64,000 bases of DNA from Candidatus Kapaibacterium sp. (GCA_026003495.1 BPHK01000001.1:1562579-1626578); one strand, 5' to 3'; shown: positions 53,854 through 62,393, counted from the stretch's first letter. Translations and numbers: made by a program. Notes: generated by a model from the sequence alone, not told the origin.

Positions 53854-54824
53854 CGCAGGAGCTCGACAGTACCGATCCAGCGCCGCCCTCGGCTTACAAC
53901 ATGCAGGGTGTAGGAACCTTGCGGCAGATGACCAACTGCGATCGTCACCGAGCGCTCGCCCGAGCGGATGGACTGCTCAAGAACACTGCGCCCTTGCAGG
54001 TTGTAGAGAACGATCGAACTACTAGGATCGAACTCTTCCGACGAGGTAATGGTGAGCTGGTCGGCTGCAGGATTTGGGGTGAGCGTCAGTGGTAACGCAT
54101 CATGCTGGCTAGAAAAAAACTGCACGCGTCCGCCAGGCTCTGCCGTTTCGCGCTCTCTGCTTGGGATGTGCAGCGGCATAAGCTGAAACCGCTGAATCTG
54201 CGACCACGGCCCGTCTTGAGAACCTCGCTTTGCGCATACACGCCAGTAGTAACGCTTCCCCGCTGCGCAGCGATGCTCTACTACCCACGGCTGGACTGTT
54301 TCCGACTCGAGAACGTCGGCGTCAAAGCGTGGCGAAGGCGACAGTTGCACTCGGTAGCTAGTAGCGTCCTCGCACAGACGCCAGCTCAGCCGCAATCAGC
54401 CGAACCCCAATGTTGCTCCATCGGGCGGAAAAAGACCATCGGGTGAATCCACTGACCATGTTTCCATTCGAAGACGGACAGGAGGACTCCACTGGCTTTC
54501 ACTCCCGTTGGCCAGAGACTGCACACGCCACCAGTAGTCTTTCCCCGGTTCGAGACCAGCAACGGTCGCACGTATCCACGAATGTGACTGCAGTACGAGC
54601 GCATCAGTTCGCACAACCGAAAAATCGCGCACGTCAGAAATCTGAAAGCGATAGTATCGCGCACCAGGCACCGCTTGCCATCGGAGGGTAATGCTTTGCT
54701 CGTCGTTGTAGGATGCTACAAGTTGGGTCGGCGGCAGAAGCTGCGATTGGCCAGTGTCCACGCCACCGAGCACAATGAATGGGAAGAGGACAGATAGCAA
54801 CAGCGCTTGCCGCACACGTGCCAT
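53850..54824 (-). pseudogene. Type IX secreted fibronectin-like protein, interrupted by an in-frame TGA
   Basis: From the ATG at 54824 (MARVRQALLLSVLFPFIVLGG signal) the frame reads through one fibronectin III-like unit (ITLRWQAVPGARYYRFQIS, YWWRVQSLANGSESQW) to a TGA at 54396-54398, then continues in the same frame with a second such unit (RLSWRLCEDATSYRVQLS, YYWRVCAKRG) and the sorting domain of type IX secretion (LTLTPNPAADQLTI, IVLYNLQGRSVL, LPQGSYTLHV). Repair of one codon would give a 324-residue secreted protein. It could be a real nonsense mutation, an error, or recoding. Other genes here use TGA as a normal stop. Confidence 0.75.
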
Positions 54825-54848
54825 TGCCAGGTGTACCAGAGGGTGGAA

Positions 54849-54856
54849 CAAACCTA
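54849..54856 (-). promoter_or_regulatory. TAnnTTTG promoter element for the type IX cargo gene
   Basis: Coding-strand TAGGTTTG, exact to the Bacteroidota -7 consensus, 24 bases before the ATG at 54824. It overlaps a possible TTG start at 54851, which it makes unlikely. Confidence 0.5.
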
Positions 54857-54957
54857 CTCACTCCCTGAGAGGCCGTTGACCGCGTGCGGATCCCTGCGTG
54901 CGGTGCTGCGTAATTTGTCGGAGCGTAATGTGAAAAACTTGAATCAGGAGTAACCCC

Positions 54958-55626
54958 ATGGCTCCCGCACAGAAATCACGTACTGCTTCCGACCGCGCGC
55001 GGATCGTCGCAATTCTCGACCGCTTGGATGCTACCTACCCTGGGAAGTTCGAAGGGTTGAACTTTGCAAGTCCTTTCCAGCTTCTGATAGCAACGATTCT
55101 CTCTGCACAGTGCACAGATGAACGAGTCAATAGCATCACCCCACAGCTCTTCGCCAAGTATCCGACCGCCGAAGCGTTCGCAAATGCTCCCCTCGAAGAG
55201 CTTGCGCGTGACATCCGGCCAACTGGCTACTTCAACGCGAAAGCCCGCAACATTCTAGCATGCTGCCGCGTGCTCATCGAACGCTTCGGCGGGCGCGTTC
55301 CACAAACCCGCGAGGAATTGGTCGAACTCCCTGGCGTTGGACGTAAGACGGCGAACGTTATCCTCAGCCAAGCGTTCGGGCAGCAGGCAATCACGGTGGA
55401 TACACACGTTGCACGTCTTTCGAACCGACTGGGTTTCGTGCAGACAAAGGATCCACTCACCATCGAACAGCGCCTGATGGAAATCACTCCCCACGATCGC
55501 TGGAATGACATCGGCCGGCTCTTCATCACACACGGGCGGAAAGTCTGCACTGCGCGCAAGCCCTACTGCGATCGCTGCGTGATTGCATCGCTATGCCCAT
55601 CGGCAATTCTACCAACAGGGGGCTGA
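54958..55626 (+). CDS. nth: Endonuclease III (DNA glycosylase/AP lyase)
   Basis: Base-excision repair enzyme that removes oxidised pyrimidines, 222 residues. The helix-hairpin-helix is LPGVGRKTANVIL with catalytic Lys130, and the catalytic Asp148 is in ITVDTHVARL. The 4Fe-4S ligands are Cys197, Cys204, Cys207 and Cys213 (spacing 6, 2, 5). A good ribosome site AGGAG precedes the ATG. The hairpin at 55620-55648 contains its stop codon. Confidence 0.97.
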   Translation: MAPAQKSRTASDRARIVAILDRLDATYPGKFEGLNFASPFQLLIATILSAQCTDERVNSITPQLFAKYPTAEAFANAPLEELARDIRPTGYFNAKARNILACCRVLIERFGGRVPQTREELVELPGVGRKTANVILSQAFGQQAITVDTHVARLSNRLGFVQTKDPLTIEQRLMEITPHDRWNDIGRLFITHGRKVCTARKPYCDRCVIASLCPSAILPTGG

Positions 55627-55648
55627 TGCAGTGTTGCAGCATCAGCCC
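55620..55648. terminator. Hairpin between convergent nth and hmgA
   Basis: A perfect ten-base-pair stem GGGCTGATGC (55620-55629) and GCATCAGCCC (55639-55648) around a nine-base loop. It has no T tract on either side. Its place between two convergent genes suggests a bidirectional, possibly Rho- or structure-assisted terminator. The nth stop codon is inside the left arm. Confidence 0.6.
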
Positions 55649-55681
55649 GCATGGTACGCATACGAGAGCTACACGCGGCGA

Positions 55682-57031
55682 TTACGTCGCCGAGGAACCA
55701 TTGACCTGCCGTGCTGAAAAGCGTGGCTTCAAGCCTTGCCAGCATTCGTAGTAGTCGCGCTGCAATTGCGCCGTCTCCATTGCGAACTTGGTCGTGCGAA
55801 TTGCAAAGCGCGATTCGAACATGAATGCAAGCGTGTTCTGCTGCTTGACGGGTTTGAGTTCTGCCGTCGAAGCTTTCTCATAGGTTGCTGTATCCGGCCC
55901 GTGACCGCTCATGCAGTTATGCAAACTGCAGCCACCCGGAACGAACCCTTCTTCTTTTGCATCGTACACACCCCAGATCAGCCCCATAAATTCGCTCATG
56001 AAGTTGCGGTGGAACCAGGGCGGGCGGAAGGTATCTTCGGCAACCATCCACCGATCGGGGAAAATCACAAAGTCGCAGTTAGCTGTGCCAGGGATTTCAC
56101 TCGGGGCAGTCAGCACACAGTAGATGCTCGGATCGGGATGGTCGAATGTCACAGTATTGATGCACTGGAACTTGGTCAGGTCATACTTGTACGGCACGTA
56201 GTTGCCGTGCCATGCAACGACGTTCAGTGGCGAATGATCAATGACCGATGCCCAAAGATGCCCTTGGAATTTGGCGATGACCTCGAAGGTCCCTTCGCGA
56301 TCTTCGTAGGCAGCAACTGGCGCCAAGAAGTGTCGTGGGTATGCCAATCCGTTGGCACCGATTGGTCCTAAGTCGGGCAAACGGAAGTATGGCCCGTAGT
56401 TTTCGCAGATGTAACCTCGCGCCTTCCCATCAGGCAAGACCACGCGGAACTTGATCCCCCGCGGAATTACGATGATCTCGCCCGGCTGCACCTGAAGGAT
56501 ACCAAGCTCAGTGTGAATACGCAAGGAGCCAAGCTGCGGGACGATCAAGAGCTCGCCATCAGCGTTGTAGAAGAAGCGATCCTCCATGTCGGCGTTGCAG
56601 GCGTAGAGATGCACCGCCAAACCACTATGCATCGCAAGGTTCCCGCAGCCGCCGATGGTGACGATACCACGGACAAAGTCGGTCGGTTCATCCGGAATCG
56701 GAAGTGGACTCCAGCGAAGTTGGTTCGGTGTCGCAGGCAGTTCATCGAACGGCGTCGAGCGGATGAGTCCGTCGTCAATCAGCTGGAACGGCTTGTGCAC
56801 AACCGACGGCCGAATGCGGTGCATCCACGTTCGACGGTTGACCGCCCGCGGCGCAGTAAATGGCGTGCCGCTGATTTGCTCGACGTAGAGCCCATACGGC
56901 ACCTTCTGCGGCGAGTTCATCTTCGGATGGATTGCGCCCGGCAGCGCTTCGCTGATGAACTCATTGCCAAAGCCTGCCATGTACGCAAGACCGCGCTCGG
57001 TGAGTGTTTCAGCGACGATGTGTTGATCCAT
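55682..57031 (-). CDS. hmgA: Homogentisate 1,2-dioxygenase
   Basis: Opens the ring of homogentisate in tyrosine/phenylalanine breakdown, forming maleylacetoacetate with Fe(II). From the ATG at 57031 (good GGGAG site six bases upstream) it is 449 residues. Typical motifs are [17 protein letters not shown] at the start, [45 protein letters not shown] and [20 protein letters not shown] with the iron-binding histidines. Other genes of the pathway are not in the window. A tRNA-Arg gene lies 35 bases upstream on the same strand. Confidence 0.97.
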   Translation of the reverse strand: MDQHIVAETLTERGLAYMAGFGNEFISEALPGAIHPKMNSPQKVPYGLYVEQISGTPFTAPRAVNRRTWMHRIRPSVVHKPFQLIDDGLIRSTPFDELPATPNQLRWSPLPIPDEPTDFVRGIVTIGGCGNLAMHSGLAVHLYACNADMEDRFFYNADGELLIVPQLGSLRIHTELGILQVQPGEIIVIPRGIKFRVVLPDGKARGYICENYGPYFRLPDLGPIGANGLAYPRHFLAPVAAYEDREGTFEVIAKFQGHLWASVIDHSPLNVVAWHGNYVPYKYDLTKFQCINTVTFDHPDPSIYCVLTAPSEIPGTANCDFVIFPDRWMVAEDTFRPPWFHRNFMSEFMGLIWGVYDAKEEGFVPGGCSLHNCMSGHGPDTATYEKASTAELKPVKQQNTLAFMFESRFAIRTTKFAMETAQLQRDYYECWQGLKPRFSARQVNGSSAT

Positions 57032-57066
57032 GGGAACTCCCAAGATGTGAGACATACCCGAGGGTG

Positions 57067-57140
57067 CGCGCCCAGCAGGACTCGAACCTGCGACCCACAG
57101 CTTAGAAGGCTGTTGCTCTATCCAGCTGAGCTATGAGCGC
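57067..57140 (-). tRNA. tRNA-Arg (UCU anticodon)
   Basis: A 74-base cloverleaf with acceptor GCGCTCA/TGGGCGC, anticodon stem ACAGC/GCTGT around CTTCTAA (anticodon TCT), and T-arm CGCAGGTTCGAGTCCTGCT. The CCA is not encoded; the genome continues G, CAC. An exact promoter element ends nine bases before its 5' end. It may be co-transcribed with hmgA. Confidence 0.95.
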
Positions 57141-57149
57141 GGGCGCCAG

Positions 57150-57157
57150 CAAAAATA
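57150..57157 (-). promoter_or_regulatory. TAnnTTTG promoter element for tRNA-Arg
   Basis: Coding-strand TATTTTTG, exact to the Bacteroidota -7 consensus, nine bases upstream of the mature tRNA end, the same spacing as for the tRNA-Ser gene. Confidence 0.6.
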
Positions 57158-57255
57158 GGATGCAGCGCAACTTTGTGCTGGAGACGTTCCAAACGCATGC
57201 AGCGCGTCCTGCCTTATCTTGCATTCCCACAACACCTGTGCGACAATCCCGAACG

Positions 57256-58275
57256 ATGAGCTACCGCGTCGCTATTGTTGGTGCAACCGGATTAGTCGGG
57301 CGCGCAATGCTCGACATCCTCGCGGAGCGCCAGTTTCCGATCGCTGAACTTGCACTCTACGCATCCGCCCGATCCGCAGGCACGACCGTCCAATGGCAGG
57401 GTGCTGCGCTACGCGTGCAAGAACTATCCCCAGCAGCGCCAAGTGGGCACTACGACCTTGCGCTCTTCTCCGCTGGTGCAGCGATCAGCCGCACGTGGGC
57501 TCCCATCTTCGCTCAGCAGGGCACCACGGTGATTGATAACTCGAGTGCATGGCGACTGATGCCGGACGTTCCACTTGTCGTTCCAGAAGTCAACGCCCAT
57601 CGCGCACTGGAGCATCGCGGCATCATCGCGAACCCCAACTGCTCCACAATCCAGCTGGCGGTTGCACTCAAGCCCATCGTGGTGTTGTACGGAATCGAGA
57701 GCGTCGTCGTAGCAACGTACCAATCCGTCAGCGGCGCCGGGCAACGCGGTCTGGAGCAACTTGCTGCAGAGCTCGACGGGAACGAGCCGACAGTACGCAT
57801 TAGCCACCATCCCCTTGCCCACAATGCCGTCTTCCACCCGCTTGGTCCCGATGGTTGGAGCGAGGAAGAGCGGAAGGTCATGACCGAGCTACAGTGGATT
57901 CTGGAGCTTCCCTCGCTTGCTGTCGTGGCAACGTGCGTACGGCTCCCGTTCTTCCGCTCCCACGCAGAAGCAGTCTGGGTCGAGTGCACTCGTCCAGTGG
58001 ACATTGAACAAATCGCAACGACACTTGCTGCGTCGCCGGGCATTCAACTTCTCACCGATGATTACCCCACGCCGCGCTCTGCCAGCGGAAGCGACAGTGT
58101 CTGGGTTGGCCGTCTCCGGCGCGATCCGAACAATGATCGCGCGCTTGCACTCTGGATCGTCGCCGATAACATTCGGAAAGGTGCAGCGACGAACGCAATT
58201 CAAATCGCCGAACTTCTCGCCGCTCAAGGCATCCTTCGGAATTCATCCTCCACCGTCCCCGTTACTGTGCAGTGA
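57256..58275 (+). CDS. asd: Aspartate-semialdehyde dehydrogenase
   Basis: Reduces aspartyl phosphate to the semialdehyde for lysine, threonine and methionine synthesis. It has 339 residues from the ATG at 57256, with the NADP motif VAIVGATGLVGRAM and the catalytic Cys129 in IANPNCSTIQLAVAL. SVSGAGQRGLEQLA and an LWIVADNIRKGAATNAIQIAE tail are characteristic. The frame is open to 57133, through the tRNA gene, but that part is not coding. A TATCTTG element is at 57215-57221. The stop overlaps the manC start (GTGA). Confidence 0.95.
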   Translation: MSYRVAIVGATGLVGRAMLDILAERQFPIAELALYASARSAGTTVQWQGAALRVQELSPAAPSGHYDLALFSAGAAISRTWAPIFAQQGTTVIDNSSAWRLMPDVPLVVPEVNAHRALEHRGIIANPNCSTIQLAVALKPIVVLYGIESVVVATYQSVSGAGQRGLEQLAAELDGNEPTVRISHHPLAHNAVFHPLGPDGWSEEERKVMTELQWILELPSLAVVATCVRLPFFRSHAEAVWVECTRPVDIEQIATTLAASPGIQLLTDDYPTPRSASGSDSVWVGRLRRDPNNDRALALWIVADNIRKGAATNAIQIAELLAAQGILRNSSSTVPVTVQ

Positions 58276-59348
58276 ACCGTTACGCAGTCATCATGGCTGG
58301 CGGCAGCGGTGAGCGATTCTTCCCGCTCAGCCGTCAACGACGCCCTAAGCAGCTCCTCTCGTTGCTCGGTGACGGCAAGAGCCTGCTCGAACACACGCTC
58401 GATCGGTGCAGCGCTGTTGTGCCGCCAGAGCATATCCTCATCGTCACCAGCCCAACCTTGCAGGAGCCGATTGCAGCATTGCTCGGATCAACGATTCCGC
58501 GCGATAACATCATCGCAGAGCCAGCAAAGCGGAACACAGCTGGATGCCTCACGCTTGCTGCAGCCCTCATCGGCGTGATCGAACCTGATGCACTCATTGC
58601 CGCCATTCCCGCAGATCACTACATCAGCGATACAGACCGGTTTGCCGAGCTGCTCAGTGCTGCGTTCGATTTTGCTCGAGCGCACGAGACAATCGTCACC
58701 TTCGGCATGCGGCCTACACGACCTGAAACAGGCTACGGCTACATCGAGCTTGGTGAGTCGCTTGGCAATGGCCTTTACCGCGTCGCTTCATTCCGTGAGA
58801 AGCCAGACACTGCCACAGCTGCACTGTTTCTCGAGCGCGGCACGTTCCGGTGGAATAGTGGCATGTTCGTTTATCGGTTGGACGTTTTCGAGCGTGAACT
58901 GGGAACCCACGCACCATCGTTCGGCAGAGCGATACCACTGCTCCGCCAGGCCTATCGGGAGGGGAATGCGGAGCTGCTTGCGCAAACGTTCGGTGCGCTG
59001 CCGAACATTTCGATTGACTATGCGCTCATGGAGCGGACCACGGCAATTGCAGTGCTCGAGGCAGATTTTGCATGGGACGACCTCGGCGCGTGGGATGCAG
59101 TGCGGCGGATCATCCCGCCCGATCAGAGTGGAACCGTCACGCTCGGGGTTACCGTTGCGCTCGATACAAGCAATGCGACACTTGCGAACTACGCCGATCG
59201 CCACATGCTCCTGTGTGCACTCGGTATTCGCGACATTGTCGCTGTCGTCACCGATGACGTGGTCATGCTCTGCCCTGCAGACCGCGTGCAGGAGGTTCGG
59301 CGGATTGTCGAGCACCTTCGTGCCAACGGCATGGACCAGTGGCTATGA
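58272..59348 (+). CDS. manC: Mannose-1-phosphate guanylyltransferase
   Basis: Makes GDP-mannose from mannose 1-phosphate and GTP for glycan synthesis, 358 residues. The nucleotidyl site is MAGGSGERFFPLSRQRRPKQLL, with AAIPADHYISD and YGYIELGE, then SFREKPD and a C-terminal beta-helix part. It lacks a fused isomerase domain (ManC of the longer type has one), so it is the single-domain form. It starts with a GTG that overlaps the asd stop, and its stop overlaps the hutI ATG. Confidence 0.92.
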   Translation: MNRYAVIMAGGSGERFFPLSRQRRPKQLLSLLGDGKSLLEHTLDRCSAVVPPEHILIVTSPTLQEPIAALLGSTIPRDNIIAEPAKRNTAGCLTLAAALIGVIEPDALIAAIPADHYISDTDRFAELLSAAFDFARAHETIVTFGMRPTRPETGYGYIELGESLGNGLYRVASFREKPDTATAALFLERGTFRWNSGMFVYRLDVFERELGTHAPSFGRAIPLLRQAYREGNAELLAQTFGALPNISIDYALMERTTAIAVLEADFAWDDLGAWDAVRRIIPPDQSGTVTLGVTVALDTSNATLANYADRHMLLCALGIRDIVAVVTDDVVMLCPADRVQEVRRIVEHLRANGMDQWL

Positions 59349-60634
59349 GCGTGCTGCTGACAAATATATCCGAACTAGCGACGGTGCACGCACCAAGCTC
59401 CGGCCGAAAGCCAGGCACCGCAATGAACGATCTTGGCATTATCCGCAATGCAGCAATGCTGGTGGAGGAGCGCATTCTGTGGGTTGGCACGCAACGCCAG
59501 GCAGAGAAGCGTTTCGCAGCATTTCCCGGTCTTGCTCGCTACGACTGCGGCGGACGAGCTATCATCCCAGGTTTTGTTGATTCGCACACGCACATCGTCT
59601 TCGCTGGCTCTCGTGCGGATGAATTCGCACTCCGCTTGCGCGGAGTAAGCTACCAGGAGATTGCAGCTCGTGGCGGCGGTATCATGGCAACCGTGCGCGC
59701 AACGCGTGCCGCCAGCGAAGAGGAACTTTTCGTGTCTGCACAGACGAGAATCATTGAAGCGCTCCGTCACGGCACAACAACGCTCGAGGTCAAGTCTGGC
59801 TACGGCCTTTCACTCGAGGCTGAGTTGAAACTCCTCCGCGTCATCGAGCGCCTGCAGCGCGAACTGCCAGTGCGCATCGTTGCAACCTTGCTCGGTGCAC
59901 ATGCAATTCCTCCCGACGCTGCATCCCGGGAAGACTACATCGAGATGCTCTGCACTGAGCTGATCCCCGAAGTTGCTCGAAACGGACTTGCAACGTTCTG
60001 TGATGTGTTTGCCGACGTCGGGTACTTCACCACTGCTGAAGCTGAACGAATACTTGCAGCAGGCCTGGACTGGGACTTGCAGCCGAAGATCCACGCTGAT
60101 GAATTCGCTGACGTCGGTGCTGCCCGTCTGGCCATCAGCATCGGTGCAGCAAGCGCCGATCACCTGTTGCACATTGCACCGGAAACGATCCCAGAATTTG
60201 CCCGCTGGCGGACTGTTGCCACACTTCTACCCGGCACTGCGTACACGCTACGGCTGCCGATGCCGCCTGCACGTGCGCTCATTGATGCCGGGGCTACCGT
60301 CGCATTGGCGACCGACTGCAATCCTGGTTCATGCCGAACAGAGAACATGCAAACGATCATCTCGCTTGCTACCCAACTTGCAGGAATGACCCTTGAGGAA
60401 GCTATCACTGCCGCGACACTCCATGGCGCAGCAGCCCTGCTACGTGAACACGAAATCGGTAGCCTCGACGTTGGTAAGTATGCCGATTTCATCGTGCTCG
60501 ACTCGCCAAGTGTACTCGACCTGGCCTACCACTTCGGTACCAACCGTGTTGCCGAAGTGTGGATCGGGGGCAAGCGCGTGGTGAGCAACGATGTTCCACA
60601 GATCGAATTTCCACCATCTTCTCCGTCGCCATGA
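59345..60634 (+). CDS. hutI: Imidazolonepropionase
   Basis: Third step of histidine degradation, hydrolysing imidazolone-5-propionate to formiminoglutamate. It has 429 residues; the ATG at 59345 overlaps the manC stop (ATGA). Metal and substrate motifs are DSHTHIVFAGSRADEFALRL, GGIMATVRATRAASEEEL, VKSGYGLSLEAELKLLRV, HADEFADVGAARLAISI, SADHLLH and ALATDCNPGSC. Its companions hutH, hutU and hutG are not in the window. Confidence 0.96.
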   Translation: MSVLLTNISELATVHAPSSGRKPGTAMNDLGIIRNAAMLVEERILWVGTQRQAEKRFAAFPGLARYDCGGRAIIPGFVDSHTHIVFAGSRADEFALRLRGVSYQEIAARGGGIMATVRATRAASEEELFVSAQTRIIEALRHGTTTLEVKSGYGLSLEAELKLLRVIERLQRELPVRIVATLLGAHAIPPDAASREDYIEMLCTELIPEVARNGLATFCDVFADVGYFTTAEAERILAAGLDWDLQPKIHADEFADVGAARLAISIGAASADHLLHIAPETIPEFARWRTVATLLPGTAYTLRLPMPPARALIDAGATVALATDCNPGSCRTENMQTIISLATQLAGMTLEEAITAATLHGAAALLREHEIGSLDVGKYADFIVLDSPSVLDLAYHFGTNRVAEVWIGGKRVVSNDVPQIEFPPSSPSP

Positions 60635-60903
60635 CACGCCGAGATATTCCGCACTACCACGAACTGGCACCGAAAGACTCCCGCCCAGTGCAAGGGACTA
60701 CCTACCGATGGTACCTCGATGGACGCTACGTGTACACCGCACGCGTTCTTGAATTCCGCGGTGGCTGCTGGGCAAGGGTGGAAGTTATCGCACCTGCGCC
60801 TGAATATGCCGCACACTATACCCCGGGCGCAACGATGGAAATCAAGATCGCCCACTACCACTTCGAACCAGCTCCGGAAGCAGTCTCACCCCATCACCAA
60901 TAG
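60631..60903 (+). CDS. Hypothetical protein, 90 aa
   Basis: The ATG at 60631 overlaps the hutI stop (ATGA), so the gene is translationally coupled to hutI. The protein begins TRRDIPHYHELAPKDSRPVQ and is rich in aromatic and basic residues (TYRWYLDGRYVYTARVLEF, GATMEIKIAHYHFE). It has no signal peptide or membrane helix. I do not recognise the family; a small beta-barrel or sheet fold is my guess. It ends 16 bases before the tRNA-Arg gene on the other strand. Confidence 0.6.
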   Translation: MTRRDIPHYHELAPKDSRPVQGTTYRWYLDGRYVYTARVLEFRGGCWARVEVIAPAPEYAAHYTPGATMEIKIAHYHFEPAPEAVSPHHQ

Positions 60904-60919
60904 CACAGCCGGCATCGTG

Positions 60920-60993
60920 CGGCCCCGAGAGGACTCGAACCTCCGACACCAGGTTTAGGAAACCTGTGTTCTATCCAGCTGAACTACGGGGCC
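60920..60993 (-). tRNA. tRNA-Arg (CCU anticodon)
   Basis: A 74-base cloverleaf with acceptor GGCCCCG/CGGGGCC, anticodon stem CAGGT/ACCTG around TTCCTAA (anticodon CCT) and T-arm GGAGGTTCGAGTCCTCT. The CCA is not encoded (G, CAC follows). No promoter motif is present just upstream; instead the ybeY gene on the same strand runs 23 bases into the tRNA, so it is probably cut from a ybeY transcript. Confidence 0.95.
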
Positions 60994-61489
60994 GTCGGTT
61001 ACACTGCACACACCGACGAAGTCGCGCGACGACGTGCTCGACGTATGCTTCCTGGCGTGCGTGCATCGTGGCGCGGGCACCGTCGGTTGTGTCGTCGTAT
61101 CCGAGCAAATGGAGCGTGCCGTGCACAGCAAGACGAATAAGTTCGGTGCGGAGCGCAATACCATGCTCAGCTGCCTGGCGTGCTGCTGTCTCGACACTGA
61201 TGTAGATTTCTCCTTCGAGCGGTGACTGACACAGCGGGAACGTTACGACGTCCGTTGCCCAATTGTGCTGGAGGAACTCCGCATTGATCGGTGTAATGGT
61301 CGCGTCGTCGCAAAGAACGACGGTGACAAGTGCTGTGCGAATCCCCTCTCGAACGAGCGTATGGTCAACCGCAAGAGCGAGTGCGTTTCGTGGCAAGCGC
61401 TGCTTGAGCACACTTGCACGCTCGATCCGGACATGCCGACCACGCACGCGGCGCGTTGGTGGGAGTACAAAGTGCAACTCACCGACCAT
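60971..61489 (-). CDS. ybeY: Endoribonuclease YbeY (16S rRNA maturation)
   Basis: A 172-residue metal-dependent RNase from the ATG at 61489. The active site reads AVHGTLHLLGYDD with His123 and His127; the third histidine of the classic H-x3-H-x5-H is Asp133 here, as seen in some Bacteroidota homologues. FLQHNWATDVVTFPL is the family motif before it. The last six codons and the TAG stop lie inside the tRNA-Arg gene on the same strand. Its start overlaps the upstream hypothetical gene by 11 bases. Confidence 0.88.
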   Translation of the reverse strand: MVGELHFVLPPTRRVRGRHVRIERASVLKQRLPRNALALAVDHTLVREGIRTALVTVVLCDDATITPINAEFLQHNWATDVVTFPLCQSPLEGEIYISVETAARQAAEHGIALRTELIRLAVHGTLHLLGYDDTTDGARATMHARQEAYVEHVVARLRRCVQCNRRPRSSAG

Positions 61490-61925
61490 CGGACTCCGCA
61501 ACCAGCAGATGTTCGGCCAGGGAAAGCTGCATGGCAGCAAGGAGCACTGCCGGATCTAACTCTTCGAGTTTGGTCTGTAGGATACTCAGGGGCACGTTCG
61601 CATACAGTGTGCACGTCCGTTGTGCGCCGACGAGCAGTGACGATGCTGTCCGACCATGCTTAGCGATAAAGAGAACCTCATCTGGCTCGATGACGAGTGC
61701 GATCTGACAGCCGAAAAGTTGGTGATACCCAGTCCGCGATTGCACGGTAACGACCGTCATTTCGCCATCGGGTGTTTCCAGGAGCGGATAGATTGTCACC
61801 AATTGCTCGAGCGATCCGCGCTCGGAGCGCTGCTCGAGGCTCCACGCGCCAGTCTCAGTATGAAGCTGGGCATTGAGCACCGCTGCGAAACGCTCCAGAT
61901 CTTGTGCCTCCAGTGGGTAGGTCAT
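61479..61925 (-). CDS. Hypothetical protein, 148 aa
   Basis: A 148-residue protein starting MTYPLEAQDLERFAAVLN with an N-terminal helical part, a middle beta part (GEMTVVTVQSRTGYHQLFG), and an Ala/Leu-rich C-terminus (LDPAVLLAAMQLSLAEHLL). It has no signal peptide or membrane helix. An exact promoter element is 37 bases upstream, and it overlaps ybeY, with which it is probably co-transcribed. No family is recognised; a regulatory or adaptor role is possible. Confidence 0.65.
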   Translation of the reverse strand: MTYPLEAQDLERFAAVLNAQLHTETGAWSLEQRSERGSLEQLVTIYPLLETPDGEMTVVTVQSRTGYHQLFGCQIALVIEPDEVLFIAKHGRTASSLLVGAQRTCTLYANVPLSILQTKLEELDPAVLLAAMQLSLAEHLLVAESDGR

Positions 61926-61962
61926 TGCCAGAGTCGCACACGCCAGTGTAAGACAGCTGGTG

Positions 61963-61970
61963 CAAAAGTA
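61963..61970 (-). promoter_or_regulatory. TAnnTTTG promoter element for the 61479 gene and ybeY
   Basis: Coding-strand TACTTTTG, exact to the Bacteroidota -7 consensus, 37 bases before the ATG at 61925 and just after the yjbQ stop at 61974. Confidence 0.55.
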
Positions 61971-61973
61971 CGG

Positions 61974-62393
61974 CTATTGGCCAATGATTTTGACGAGCAC
62001 TCGCTTAGGCCGCATCCCATCGAACTCACCGTAGAAAATTTGCTCCCATGGCCCAAAGTCCAGCTTTCCATCGGTGATGGCAACGACGACACCACGCCCC
62101 ATGATCTCGCGTTTGAGATGCGCATCGGCGTTATCCTCGCCGGTGTCGTTATGGCGATACTGGCGGTGCGGGTGCTCCGGTGCGAGCTGCTCGAGCCATC
62201 GCTCGAAATCTGCGTGTAGCCCTGCCTCATCGTCGTTGATGAAGACGCTCGCGGTAATGTGCATTGCGTTGCAGAGCAGCAATCCATCCCGGATCCCGCT
62301 CTCGCGAACGCACTCCTCGACCAGCGGGGTGATGTTGATGAACGCCCGCCGCGTCGGTACGTTGAACCAGAGTTCTTTGCGGAAGCTCTTCAT
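61974..62393 (-). CDS. YjbQ-family protein (UPF0047)
   Basis: A 139-residue protein from the ATG at 62393, which overlaps the PAP2 stop (ATGA). It has the family phrases [58 protein letters not shown] and [11 protein letters not shown]. YjbQ homologues are small trimeric proteins with reported secondary thiamine-phosphate synthase activity; the real role is uncertain. The open frame to 62645 is inside the PAP2 gene. Confidence 0.88.
   Translation of the reverse strand: MKSFRKELWFNVPTRRAFINITPLVEECVRESGIRDGLLLCNAMHITASVFINDDEAGLHADFERWLEQLAPEHPHRQYRHNDTGEDNADAHLKREIMGRGVVVAITDGKLDFGPWEQIFYGEFDGMRPKRVLVKIIGQ

Noticed and set aside
54396-54398. Selenocysteine or reassigned TGA
   Set aside because: No SECIS-like hairpin directly follows, and other genes end with TGA as usual, so I treat it as a mutation or error first.
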